Source: Defluviicoccus sp. (GTDB taxonomy: Bacteria > Pseudomonadota > Alphaproteobacteria > MPNO01). Taken from it: DNA of 64,000 nucleotides. The notes beneath the pieces were generated by a model that did no database searches, was not told where the DNA came from, and worked only from the letters and a program-made list of their open reading frames with translations. This document shows, in pieces, positions 15,980 to 24,489 of this stretch (the first letter of the stretch is position 1; each line of letters starts with the position of its first letter). Location of the stretch: positions 1 to 64,000 of the forward strand of contig JAJEHI010000103.1 in NCBI GenBank assembly GCA_022823775.1. Reading direction: 5' to 3'. Made by a program: the position numbers and the translations under genes.

Positions 15980-16555
15980 ATGAACAAGCGCATCCTGGCG
16001 GCCACATTGGGCGCGGCCGTCCTCGCATTTCCGGTCGCCGATGCCGGTGCCGCCGAATACCGGATCGACCCGGCGCACAGCGTCGTCCAGTTCAAGATCT
16101 CCCATCTCGGCTATTCCTGGATGATCGGCGTCTTCGACAGAATTTCCGGGAGCTTCGTCTACGATCCCGCGGCGGGACCCGGCGGGCAGAAGGTCGCGGT
16201 CGAGATCGAGACGGCCAGCATCGACACCGGCCACGCAGAGCGCGACAAGCATCTGCGTTCGCCCGGCTTCCTGAACGTGAAGAAATTTCCCAGGGCAAGC
16301 TTCGTCAGCACCGGTTATGAGGGCGGCGCCGGGGGCGGCACGATGAAAGGAAACCTGACCCTGATGGGCGTCACCAAGCCGATCGTCATCGCGGTGAAAA
16401 AAGTGGGCGAGGGGGACGATCCCTGGGGCGGCTACCGCGCCGGCTTCGAAGGCACGGTGAGGATCGACCGGAGAGACTTCAACGCCGGCCGCATGCTGGG
16501 ACCGGCCTCCGAGTCGATGGATTTTTTCCTGTCGCTCGAAGGGATACGCCAGTAA
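15980..16555 (+). CDS. YceI family periplasmic protein
   Basis: 191 aa with a Sec signal peptide ending near ADAGA and a YceI lipocalin-like domain that binds polyisoprenoid-type lipids in the family. Typical stretches are YRIDPAHSVVQFKISHLGYS, DTGHAERDKHLRSPGFLNV, KFPRASFVST and GNLTLMGVTKPI. Spaced 18 bp after the DUF1501 gene and 19 bp before cytochrome b561; YceI with cytochrome b561 is a common neighbour pair. Confidence 0.93.
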   Translation: MNKRILAATLGAAVLAFPVADAGAAEYRIDPAHSVVQFKISHLGYSWMIGVFDRISGSFVYDPAAGPGGQKVAVEIETASIDTGHAERDKHLRSPGFLNVKKFPRASFVSTGYEGGAGGGTMKGNLTLMGVTKPIVIAVKKVGEGDDPWGGYRAGFEGTVRIDRRDFNAGRMLGPASESMDFFLSLEGIRQ

Positions 16556-16574
16556 CGGCGGCGCGGGCCCGGCC

Positions 16575-17141
16575 ATGTGGAGGAACGGCAGGGGCCATTA
16601 CGGCCTCGTTTCGATAATCCTCCACTGGACGATCGCGCTTGCCATGTTGGGACTGGTCGCGCTGGGCGCCTGGATGGTGGGACTCACCTATTACGATTCC
16701 TGGTACAACCGGTCTCTCGCTCTTCACAAGGCGTTCGGGATCGTCGTCCTGGTTCTGGCGGCGGCCAAGCTCGGCTGGCGGCTCGCCGACCGACGCCCCG
16801 CCTTCGACCCCGGGGTAAGACCGTACGAGCGCGCCGGGGCCACGGCGATGCACTGGCTTCTCAACATCCTGATCGTTCTTCTGCCGGTCACCGGCTACCT
16901 GATTTCCACTTCGGAGGGTGCCGGCATCGATGTCCTCGGGGTCTTCTCGGTGCCCGCTTTGTTCGAGGTATCGGAGGGTGCCCGCGACCTCGCCATCGAA
17001 ATCCACTTCTACATGGCCTACGGCATCCTCGGGCTCGCCGCCGTTCACGCCGGCGCGGCGCTCAAGCATCATCTGATCGACCGGGGATCGACCTTGCGCC
17101 GCATGCTGGTTCCCCGCTCTCCCTCGCGCCGGGTCGACTAA
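16575..17141 (+). CDS. Cytochrome b561 family protein
   Basis: 188-aa inner-membrane b-type cytochrome with four transmembrane helices. Heme-ligand histidines are seen in ILHWTIALAM, LALHKAFGIVV, AMHWLLNIL and IHFYMAYGILGLAAVHAGAALKHH. Expected to pass electrons between quinol and a periplasmic partner, plausibly linked to the preceding YceI protein. Start ATG 16575. Confidence 0.93.
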   Translation: MWRNGRGHYGLVSIILHWTIALAMLGLVALGAWMVGLTYYDSWYNRSLALHKAFGIVVLVLAAAKLGWRLADRRPAFDPGVRPYERAGATAMHWLLNILIVLLPVTGYLISTSEGAGIDVLGVFSVPALFEVSEGARDLAIEIHFYMAYGILGLAAVHAGAALKHHLIDRGSTLRRMLVPRSPSRRVD

Positions 17142-17202
17142 TCCGCGAAATTGAGTAGCCTGCGGCGCGCGCCTTCGAAGAGAGTAGCCAGAACAACCGG
17201 AC

Positions 17203-19251
17203 ATGACCGACTCGCCGACCGGATACCGCATCGGGGTGGATGTGGGGGGAACCTTCACGGACATCCTGTGCCTCGATACGAAGTCCCAGCAACTGCTCTC
17301 AGCCAAGGTGCCCTCCCTGCCCGGGCGTCAGTGGTGCGGCGTGCTGAACGCGCTCGGCGAGCTCGGCATCGATACCGGCGCGATCGAGGTCTTCGTGCAC
17401 GGCACCACCATCGCCACCAATACCCTGCTCGAACGCAAGGGCGCGAAAACGGCGCTGGTGACCACGGAAGGATTCCGCGACACCATCGAGATCGGCCGCA
17501 CGCGGCGACTGATCGGCGGGCTGTTCGACATCAAGTTCCAGCGTCCCAAGCCGCTGGTGCCGCGAGACCGGCGGCTCGAGGTCGGCGAAAGGGTGGCGGC
17601 GGATGGCACGGTCCTCGCCGATCTCGACACGGCGGCTCTCGCCCGGCTTGCCGGGCGGATCCGGGAGAACGGGTGCGAGGCGGCGGCCGTCTGTTTCATC
17701 AACGCCTTCGTCAACGACGCGAACGAACGCAAGGCCGCGGATATCCTGTCCGACGAGCTCGACGGCATTCCGGTTTCGCAATCGGCCGCCGTGGTGCGGG
17801 AGAAGGGTGAGTTCGAGCGGTTCTCGACCTGCGTGCTCAACGCCTACCTCACGCCGGTCATCGTCGATTACCTCGACACCCTCATGTCCGAGCTCGAAGG
17901 GCAGGGGATCGCCGCGCCGGTCAGCATCATGGGCTCCAACGGCGGCGTAATGACGCTCGCCAAGGCGGCCGAGTTCGCCGCCGGCACATTTCTCTCCGGC
18001 CCGGTCGGCGGCGCCGGGGGCGCGGTCAGGATCTGCGAGATGGCCGGGGTCTCGGGCTGTATCACCTTCGACATGGGCGGCACCTCGACCGACGTTGCGC
18101 TGATCCATGAGCTCACGCCCAGGATCAGCCACGCCAACCAGATCGACGCCTACCCGCTCCAGGTTCCTCAGCTCGACATCCACACCATCGGCGCCGGAGG
18201 CGGCTCGATCGCCTGGATCCGAGAGGACGGCACGCTCGAGGTCGGTCCGCAAAGCGCCGGCGCGCTTCCCGGTCCCGCCTGTTACGGACGGGGCGGAACC
18301 GAACCGACGATCTCGGATGCCAATCTGCTGCTGGGACGCTTGCCCGACGACCGCGCGCTGTCGGGCGACCTGCGCCTTTCGAAGCCTCTCGCGGAACGGG
18401 CGTTCGGGACGCTTGCCGAAACCGTCGGCGCCGACGATGCCGTCGGGCTGGCGGATGGCGTGCTCAGGATCGCGGTCGCCAAGATGGCGGGCGCGGTGCG
18501 CGAGGTCTCGGTCCATCGCGGTTTCGACCCGCGCGACTTCCCGCTGCTCGGTTTCGGCGGGGCGGGTCCGATGCATGTCTTTCTGGTCGCCGAGGAGCTC
18601 GCGATTCCCCGCGTCCTGATCCCGCGCTATCCCGGGCATCTGTCGGCTTTGGGGCAGCTCCTCGCCGATCTCAGGCGCGATTTCGTCCGGGTCTGGGGCG
18701 GGCGGCTCGGCGCACTCGACATCGAGGCTTTCCGGGCGCAGGCGGAGGAAATGCGACGCAACGCCGGGGCGCTGCTGATCGACGACGGGTTCGACCCCGA
18801 CCGTCACGCGCACGATTTCAGCGTCGACATGCGCTACGTGGGCCAGTCCTACACGCTGGCGGTGCCGTGCGATCCGGATATCGTGGAACTGGCGGAGTTG
18901 CGGGCGGCGTTCGGCGCGCGCCACGAACAGACCTTCGGCCACGACGACGCGGCGTCCGACGCCGAGATCGTCAACATCCGCCTGGTGTCGCGCGGACTCG
19001 CCGAAAAGCCCGCGCTCTCGTTCGCCCCGGAGCGCGGCGGCGATGCCCTGATCGAGCGGCGACCGGTCTGGTTCGACGACGCGTGGGTCGACTGTCCGGT
19101 CTACGACCGCGCCGCGATGCGGGCGGGATACGTTCTGAACGGGCCGGCGATCGTCGAGGAGGCCGGCGGCACGTCGGTCGTCCCGCCGCGATGGCGAGTC
19201 GAAGTCCACGAATCGGGGTCGCTCGATTGCATGTTGTCGGCGGAAGGCTGA
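17203..19251 (+). CDS. Hydantoinase A/oxoprolinase family protein
   Basis: 682-aa HyuA-type ATP-dependent subunit. N-terminal ASKHA-type nucleotide-binding signature IGVDVGGTFTDILCLD, then HGTTIATNTLLERKGAKTALVTTEGF, the central GCITFDMGGTSTDVALI and FGGAGPMHVFLVAEEL. Length is normal. It should pair with a HyuB subunit; the only one in the window is 6 kb upstream at 9309, on the same strand. Starts an apparent run of catabolic genes through 21724. Confidence 0.93.
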   Translation: MTDSPTGYRIGVDVGGTFTDILCLDTKSQQLLSAKVPSLPGRQWCGVLNALGELGIDTGAIEVFVHGTTIATNTLLERKGAKTALVTTEGFRDTIEIGRTRRLIGGLFDIKFQRPKPLVPRDRRLEVGERVAADGTVLADLDTAALARLAGRIRENGCEAAAVCFINAFVNDANERKAADILSDELDGIPVSQSAAVVREKGEFERFSTCVLNAYLTPVIVDYLDTLMSELEGQGIAAPVSIMGSNGGVMTLAKAAEFAAGTFLSGPVGGAGGAVRICEMAGVSGCITFDMGGTSTDVALIHELTPRISHANQIDAYPLQVPQLDIHTIGAGGGSIAWIREDGTLEVGPQSAGALPGPACYGRGGTEPTISDANLLLGRLPDDRALSGDLRLSKPLAERAFGTLAETVGADDAVGLADGVLRIAVAKMAGAVREVSVHRGFDPRDFPLLGFGGAGPMHVFLVAEELAIPRVLIPRYPGHLSALGQLLADLRRDFVRVWGGRLGALDIEAFRAQAEEMRRNAGALLIDDGFDPDRHAHDFSVDMRYVGQSYTLAVPCDPDIVELAELRAAFGARHEQTFGHDDAASDAEIVNIRLVSRGLAEKPALSFAPERGGDALIERRPVWFDDAWVDCPVYDRAAMRAGYVLNGPAIVEEAGGTSVVPPRWRVEVHESGSLDCMLSAEG

Positions 19252-19287
19252 GCCGGGCATTATGCGCCGCCGACGCGGAACCCCTGC

Positions 19288-20643
19288 ATGACCGAGGACG
19301 AAGAGATGGCGGATACGCTGGTCGAGACGGCGCCCGGGACAGAGACCGGCCATCCCGACGGAATGGACAAGGCGGCGTATTTCGAGATCGCCGACCAGAC
19401 GCTCCCGGGCGGCGGGTTCGGCGGCTACAAGCTGCCCGAGGAAGTCCGCTTCGTGATCGCCAAGGGGGAGGGGCCCAGGCTCCAGGACACCGACGGCAAT
19501 TGGTATATCGACTATGTCGGCGGCGCCGGCGCGCTGATTCTCGGCCATGCGCCGCCCACGGTGGTCGCCGCCGCGCAGGAGCAGGTGGCGCGGGGGCTGC
19601 ACCAGTTCGGCGCGCCCAACGCGCCCGTGCTGCAATTCGCCGAGCGACTGGTCGACGTCATCCCGTGCGCGGAGAAGGTGATCTTCGCCACCACCGGGTC
19701 CGAGGCCACGGCCTACGCGCTCAGGCTTGCCCGCGCTCACACCGGGCGCGACAAGATCCTGAAATTCGAAGGCGCCTTTCACGGCAACCACGACTATTCG
19801 AATTTCAGCGTGATCCCCAACGCGCTGTCCAACTACCCGCAGGGCCGGCCCGATTCGGCGGGCATACCGCGGCCGCTGCACGATTGCGTCCTGGTGGCGC
19901 CCTATAACGACCTGGAGGCCGTGGAGCGCATCGTCGCCGAGCATCGCGACGACCTGGCATGCATCATCGTCGAGCCGGTGCAGCGGGTGATCTTCCCGCG
20001 CGACGAGTTCCTTCCCGGGCTCAGGAAGATCTGCGACGACAACGACGTGCTGCTGGTGTTCGACGAGTCGGTGACGGGCTTCCGGCTCGCCCTCGGCGGC
20101 GCGCAGGAGTTCTACGGTATCGAGCCCGACCTCGCCGCCTACGCCAAGATCATCGGCGGCGGCGTGGCCCTGTCGGCGGTCGCGGGCCCGGCGGAGATCG
20201 TCGACCGGGCCGATCCCGGGCTCGAGACCACCCCGGAGTACGCCCACGTCAAGGGAACGATGCACGGCAGTCCGATCGGCTCGGCGAGCGGGATGGCGAC
20301 GCTCGACATGCTGTCGGAACCCGGATTCTATACCCGCCTGCACGCCGAGGCGGAGGCGTTTAACGCCGATTGCCAGGCCGTGCTCGACCGCCATCGCCTG
20401 CCGGCCATCGTCACCGGCAAGGCCTCGCTCTGGCAGTTCCTGTTCGCCGACAGGCACCCGGTGAGCCACGCCGACGTGATGAACTCGGACCGGGGGGCGA
20501 GCCGCGCGCTCGACCTCGCGCTCCTCAAGAACGGGATCTACGTATTGCCCAACGTGCGCCGCTTCGTCTCCGCCGCGCACGGGCAGGACGATTTCGAGGA
20601 AACGCTGAAGGCGCTCGATGCCGCCTGCCGCGCCGTCTCGTGA
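19288..20643 (+). CDS. Class-III aminotransferase (glutamate-1-semialdehyde aminotransferase-like)
   Basis: 451-aa PLP enzyme. FATTGSEATAYALRLARAHTGRDKILKFEGAFHG is the class-III PLP-phosphate and base-stacking region; LLVFDESVTGFRLALGG contains the PLP-contacting Asp; AYAKIIGGGVALSAVAG carries the Schiff-base Lys. Similar to GSA aminomutase but without hemA-type neighbours, so a catabolic transaminase or aminomutase on another amino-keto substrate is more likely. ATG 19288 or ATG 19306 (with GAGGA upstream) could be the start. Overlaps the next gene by 4 bp (GTGA). Confidence 0.88.
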   Translation: MTEDEEMADTLVETAPGTETGHPDGMDKAAYFEIADQTLPGGGFGGYKLPEEVRFVIAKGEGPRLQDTDGNWYIDYVGGAGALILGHAPPTVVAAAQEQVARGLHQFGAPNAPVLQFAERLVDVIPCAEKVIFATTGSEATAYALRLARAHTGRDKILKFEGAFHGNHDYSNFSVIPNALSNYPQGRPDSAGIPRPLHDCVLVAPYNDLEAVERIVAEHRDDLACIIVEPVQRVIFPRDEFLPGLRKICDDNDVLLVFDESVTGFRLALGGAQEFYGIEPDLAAYAKIIGGGVALSAVAGPAEIVDRADPGLETTPEYAHVKGTMHGSPIGSASGMATLDMLSEPGFYTRLHAEAEAFNADCQAVLDRHRLPAIVTGKASLWQFLFADRHPVSHADVMNSDRGASRALDLALLKNGIYVLPNVRRFVSAAHGQDDFEETLKALDAACRAVS

Positions 20644-21347
20644 CGGGGCTTTCCATCAAGGGAAGCGCGGTCCTCTTTTCGGAGATGACGCCGGCGCCGG
20701 GCGACGAGGACCGCTTCAACGACTGGTACGACAACCACCACACGCCGAACCACGTCACCGGCGTGCCGGGATTCCTGAGCGCCCACCGCTACGCCGCGCC
20801 GGAAGGGCCGGGCTATCTGGCCGTGTACGACCTCGACGGCGCCGAAACGCTTGAGAGCCCGGAATACCGCGCGCGCAAGTACACCCCGGACGACCGTACC
20901 AGGGCGATGCTGTCCTCGGTTTCCGGCTTCACCCGTTATGTCGGGCGCGAGATCGACTTCGCGCTCCGCGAGGACGCCGATCTCGGGGCGCTCGACAGCC
21001 CCTTCATCCTCGCCGTGTTCTTCGCCGTCCCCGACGAGGCCCGGCCCGAGTTCGAGGACTGGTACCGGACCGAGCATATGGGAATGCTGCTGGCCTGCCC
21101 GAACTGGCGGCTGGCCCGGATGATGACCGTCGTGGCGCGCGACCCGGAGCCTTTTACCCACATGATGCTGCACTACGTGCGTCGCAGGGACATCCTCGAT
21201 GCTCCGGAGGTGGCGAAGGCGCGCGATACCGAATGGCGCAACCGGCTTGCCGCTGAGGATTGGTGGAACCCCCGCTTCGTGACCTACCGCAAGCGCGGCC
21301 GGCGCTTCCTGAAGACCGATTCGTTCCCGGATGGAGGAAAAAGATGA
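20640..21347 (+). CDS. Two-repeat dimeric alpha/beta-barrel (EthD-like) protein
   Basis: 235 aa starting at GTG 20640, which overlaps the aminotransferase stop. Two internal repeats are visible: FNDWYDNHHTPNHVTGVPGF in the first half and FEDWYRTEHMGMLLACPNW in the second, each the W-Y-x-x-H-x-P pattern of ferredoxin-like dimeric barrels such as EthD. No catalytic residue can be assigned. Probably a small-molecule isomerase, decarboxylase or monooxygenase-like helper of the surrounding pathway. Confidence 0.75.
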   Translation: MTGLSIKGSAVLFSEMTPAPGDEDRFNDWYDNHHTPNHVTGVPGFLSAHRYAAPEGPGYLAVYDLDGAETLESPEYRARKYTPDDRTRAMLSSVSGFTRYVGREIDFALREDADLGALDSPFILAVFFAVPDEARPEFEDWYRTEHMGMLLACPNWRLARMMTVVARDPEPFTHMMLHYVRRRDILDAPEVAKARDTEWRNRLAAEDWWNPRFVTYRKRGRRFLKTDSFPDGGKR

Positions 21348-21724
21348 GCAAAGCCTATGACGACGGGCTCGAGATCCGCCGCAACGTGCTGGGCGCCCAG
21401 TGGGTCGACCCGCAGCTGGAGAAGGCGAAGACCGACGATTTCGTCAACACGATCCAGCAACACGTCACCGAGCATTGCTGGGGCCTGGTCTGGACCCGCG
21501 ACGGGCTGGACCACAAGACGCGCTCGATGCTGACGCTGGCGATCCTGACGACGCTCGGCAAGATGACCGAGCTCAAGGGTCACGTCCGGGGCGCGATCCA
21601 AAACGGCTGCACCGTCGAGGAGATCCGCGAAGTGCTGCTGCATGCGACCGTCTATGCCGGCGTGCCCGCGGGCGTCGACGCGTTCCGCAACGCCAAGGAA
21701 GCCCTGGACGCGCTGGAGAAATAG
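21344..21724 (+). CDS. Carboxymuconolactone decarboxylase family protein (PcaC-like)
   Basis: 126 aa. Matches PcaC-type proteins: LDHKTRSMLTLAILTTLGKMTELKGHV, then CTVEEIREVLLHATVYAGVPAGVDAFRNAKEAL. In the beta-ketoadipate pathway PcaC decarboxylates 4-carboxymuconolactone; no other pca genes are present here, so the reaction is uncertain. It lacks the CxxC of the AhpD peroxidase branch. ATG 21344 overlaps the previous stop (ATGA) and has GGAGGAAA upstream. Confidence 0.88.
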   Translation: MSKAYDDGLEIRRNVLGAQWVDPQLEKAKTDDFVNTIQQHVTEHCWGLVWTRDGLDHKTRSMLTLAILTTLGKMTELKGHVRGAIQNGCTVEEIREVLLHATVYAGVPAGVDAFRNAKEALDALEK

Positions 21725-21730
21725 GGGGCG

Positions 21731-21772
21731 ACCCCTCGATACGGCGCTGGCGCGCCTACTCGGGATGAGGGG
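21731..21772. repeat. Interspersed repeat GATACGGCGC…GCGCCTACTCGGGATGAGG
   Basis: Short palindromic dispersed repeat in the convergent gap between the PcaC-like and racemase-like genes; its right end overlaps the racemase stop. The same unit occurs as an inverted pair at 28021-28121. Probable REP-type element, possibly acting as bidirectional terminator. Confidence 0.6.
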
Positions 21773-22535
21773 GTCTTTTGGACCGGCCAACCCCGCCCCT
21801 CACCCTGAGCAGCCGGCCGCAGCCTTCGATCCTGTCGTTTATCCCGAGCGTCCTCAGCGAGGCCCAGAGCGTCGCCGTGTTGCTGGTGACCACCGGCTTG
21901 TCGAGCTTCTCTTCCAGGGGCTCGATGGCATCGACGGTGTTGAAGTCGGTGCAGCAGATCAACAGCGCCTCTGCTTCCGGCCGGTCGACCGCCAGCGCGT
22001 GATCGAACACCGCCTTCGGGGCGACGCGCGAGATCTGCTGGATTTTCTCCAGACTTGCATTGAGCCCGAGACCGGACGCGGCGACGACCTCGATGCCGTG
22101 GTCTTCGAGGTAGTGCGCCTCGTGTGCGTTGGTCTCTTCGGTGTAGGGCGTCGCCATCGCGATCCGCGTCGCGCCGAGCGCGTTCAACGCGGCCAGGATC
22201 GCGCCCGCGGTGGAGATGCCCTCGACGCCCGAGGATTCCCGCATCCGGCCGAGGAGACGGTCGGCCGGACACGCCATCGATCCGGACGTGCAACCGTAGG
22301 CGACGAGGTCGACGGCGCACGTCGCGAGATCGCCGCAGGCCCGGTCGATGTCCTGCATCATTTCCGTGAAATCGTCCGTCGCCGGGTCCCGGTGAAGAGG
22401 CGACCGCGTGAAGTGAAACGTTACGCCGTCCGGTTTCAGGCGGTTGAACTCGGTTTCGTTGACGGTGTTGCTCGGCGGCACGATCACGCCGATACGAGCG
22501 CGCCAGCCGTCGGGCTTCAGATGTTCAAGCGGCAA
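21756..22535 (-). CDS. Asp/Glu racemase superfamily, maleate isomerase/arylmalonate decarboxylase-like
   Basis: About 259 aa. Start TTG 22535 is chosen because GAGAGGGG lies 7 nt upstream and the family sequence begins just after it (WRARIGVIVPPSNTVNETEF). Two active-site cysteines are visible, in YGCTSGSMAC and LLICCTDFNT; both being present favours an isomerase/racemase mechanism (maleate isomerase) rather than arylmalonate decarboxylase, which has only one. The C-terminal tail after EGCGRLLR is short and basic. Transcribed divergently from the flavodoxin-type reductase gene. Confidence 0.85.
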   Translation of the reverse strand: MPLEHLKPDGWRARIGVIVPPSNTVNETEFNRLKPDGVTFHFTRSPLHRDPATDDFTEMMQDIDRACGDLATCAVDLVAYGCTSGSMACPADRLLGRMRESSGVEGISTAGAILAALNALGATRIAMATPYTEETNAHEAHYLEDHGIEVVAASGLGLNASLEKIQQISRVAPKAVFDHALAVDRPEAEALLICCTDFNTVDAIEPLEEKLDKPVVTSNTATLWASLRTLGINDRIEGCGRLLRVRGGVGRSKRPPHPE

Positions 22536-22662
22536 AGTCGTTTCCCCTCTCGATTCGACGCTGAAACTGCCAAGACGGCGTTGCCGCGACAAGCGCCGCG
22601 GATATTGCCGAGGCCTCGGCGCGCCCATAGAGTGCAACGAGCGACACCCGAAGGAGGGGGGC

Positions 22663-23286
22663 GTGGCCGAAACGGAAACTCTCCGCAACGAGGAGGCGAA
22701 CTGTCTGCTGGTCTCCTGCCATCCGCTGCGGGACAGCCTTTGCCACCATCTGGTAGCCCGGGTGGAGGCGGGGTTGAAGGTGAACGGCGTGGCCTACGAG
22801 CATCTCGACCTCTACCGGCAAGGGTTCGAGGCGCCTTTGTCCGCCGACGAGCGCGGGAGCTATTTCGAGGATTTCGACGACAGCGGGGTCGCGGCGGAAA
22901 TCGCCCAGCTCAAGCGCGCGGAAACGGTGATCCTGGTGTTCCCCACCTGGTGGTTCGGAATGCCCGCGCTGCTCAAGGGCTGGTTCGACCGGGTGTGGGC
23001 GCCCGACGTCGCGTTCGTCCACGTCGCGGCCACCGGCAGCATCTCGCCGATCCTGGACAATCTCAAGCATTGCCTCGCGATCACCACGCTCGCCTCGCCG
23101 TGGAAGGTCGACCGGCTGCTGCTCCGTCAACCGATCAAGCGGGTCCTCAAGGGCGGCATCCTCAAGGGCTGCGCGCCGCAGGCGACGCTCGAGATGCTGA
23201 GCCTCTACGGCGTTAACCTTCTCGACGAGCGGCGGCTGGAGGCGTTCCGCGGCAGGATCGACGGCGCGGTCGCGAGGATCCGCTGA
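22663..23286 (+). CDS. NAD(P)H:quinone oxidoreductase-like flavodoxin-fold protein
   Basis: 207-aa member of the NQO/MdaB (Flavodoxin_2) family. Evidence: LLVSCHPLRDSLCHHLV for FMN/FAD phosphate contact, VFPTWWFGMPALLKGWFDRVWAPDVAF (hallmark of the family) and the late LYGVNLLDERR. GTG 22663 follows the strong AAGGAGGGGG. Overlaps the downstream FAD monooxygenase by a CTGA junction, so the two probably form an operon supplying reduced flavin or quinol. Confidence 0.88.
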   Translation: MAETETLRNEEANCLLVSCHPLRDSLCHHLVARVEAGLKVNGVAYEHLDLYRQGFEAPLSADERGSYFEDFDDSGVAAEIAQLKRAETVILVFPTWWFGMPALLKGWFDRVWAPDVAFVHVAATGSISPILDNLKHCLAITTLASPWKVDRLLLRQPIKRVLKGGILKGCAPQATLEMLSLYGVNLLDERRLEAFRGRIDGAVARIR

Positions 23287-24485
23287 GCAAGCACGAAGAT
23301 CGCGTACTGATCGCGGGTGCGGGTCCGGTCGGGAGCGTCGCCGCGCTGGCGCTCGCGCGTGCCGGAATTCCCGTCGTGCTGATCGAGGCGTGCGAGAGCC
23401 TTCCCCTGGACCTCCGCGCGTCGACCTTCCACCCGCCGACCCTCGACATGCTGGACGAGCTCGGCGTGGTCGACGCCCTGATCGCGCAGGGGATCGTCTG
23501 CCCGATCTGGCAGAACCGGGATACCGAACGCGGCATCGTCGCCGAGTGGGACCTCGGCATCCTCAAGGACGATACCGGCCATCCCTACCGGGTGCAGGCA
23601 GAGCAGTACAAGCTCAACGGCATCGTCGTCGATGTCCTGGAGACGATGCCCGAGGCCGATGTCAGGTTCTCGACCAGGGCCGTCGCCGCCCGGCAGAACG
23701 CCGACCGGGTGCTCCTCGACGTCGAGGGTCCGGATGGAAGGGAGACGCTCGCGGGCCGCTACCTGATCGCGGCCGATGGCGCGTCGAGCGTCATCCGGAT
23801 CGGCGCCGGGATCGAGTTTCCCGGGCTGACCTTCCCGGAGCTCTGGCTCTGCACCTCGACGGAATACGATTTCGGCGCGCATTTCGAGAACCTCGCGCCC
23901 ATCGCCTATGTCGCCGATCCCGAATCGTGGTTCGTGTTCGTCCGCGTGCCGGGCCTCTGGCGGCTCCTGATGCCCACCGAACCCGGCGATACGGCCGAGG
24001 AGCTGGTGAGCGAGGAGACCGTGCAGGCGCGGATGCACGCGGTCTGCCCCAAGGACGGCGCTTACGAGACCTATCACCGGACCGCCTACGCCGTGCACCA
24101 GCGCGTCGCCGAGACCTACCGGAAGGGGCGGATTTTCTTGGCCGGCGATTCGGCGCATATAAACAACCCGCTCGGCGGGATGGGGATGAACGGCGGTATC
24201 CACGACGCGGTCAATCTGTGCGGCAAGATCGTGAGCGTGTGGCGGAACGAGGCCGACGAGGCGCTGTTCGACCTCTACGACGCCCAGCGCCGTCCCATCG
24301 CCGTCGAGTACGTCCAGGCGGCGACGCTTCGCAACAAGTCCCTGCTGGAGGAAAAGGACCCGGCGGTTCGGGAGAAGCGGCTCGACGAGCTCGCCCGCCA
24401 GGCGGACGACCCCGTCAGGGCCCGCGAGTTCCTGCTGCGCTCCTCGATGATCGCGGCGCTGAGACGGGCGGAGTCGGTTAGCTGA
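23283..24485 (+). CDS. FAD-dependent aromatic-type monooxygenase (PF01494), probable CTG start
   Basis: About 400 aa. The track starts at GTG 23376, but the in-frame sequence upstream encodes the essential dinucleotide-binding motif VLIAGAGPVGSVAALALARAG, so translation must begin earlier. No ATG, GTG or TTG occurs upstream in frame; CTG 23283, overlapping the previous stop as CTGA with GAGGA just upstream, is the likely start. Later motifs: LIAADGASSVIR (DG motif) and IFLAGDSAHINNPLGGMGMNGG (GD motif). Typical of class A flavoprotein hydroxylases. Substrate unknown. Converges with the LLM gene, 4 bp between stops. Confidence 0.87.
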   Translation: MSKHEDRVLIAGAGPVGSVAALALARAGIPVVLIEACESLPLDLRASTFHPPTLDMLDELGVVDALIAQGIVCPIWQNRDTERGIVAEWDLGILKDDTGHPYRVQAEQYKLNGIVVDVLETMPEADVRFSTRAVAARQNADRVLLDVEGPDGRETLAGRYLIAADGASSVIRIGAGIEFPGLTFPELWLCTSTEYDFGAHFENLAPIAYVADPESWFVFVRVPGLWRLLMPTEPGDTAEELVSEETVQARMHAVCPKDGAYETYHRTAYAVHQRVAETYRKGRIFLAGDSAHINNPLGGMGMNGGIHDAVNLCGKIVSVWRNEADEALFDLYDAQRRPIAVEYVQAATLRNKSLLEEKDPAVREKRLDELARQADDPVRAREFLLRSSMIAALRRAESVS

Positions 24486-24489
24486 GGCG

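Noticed and set aside
17299-20580. 1093-aa minus-strand ORF
   Set aside because: Antisense of hyuA and the aminotransferase; long only because high-GC codons lack stops on the opposite strand.
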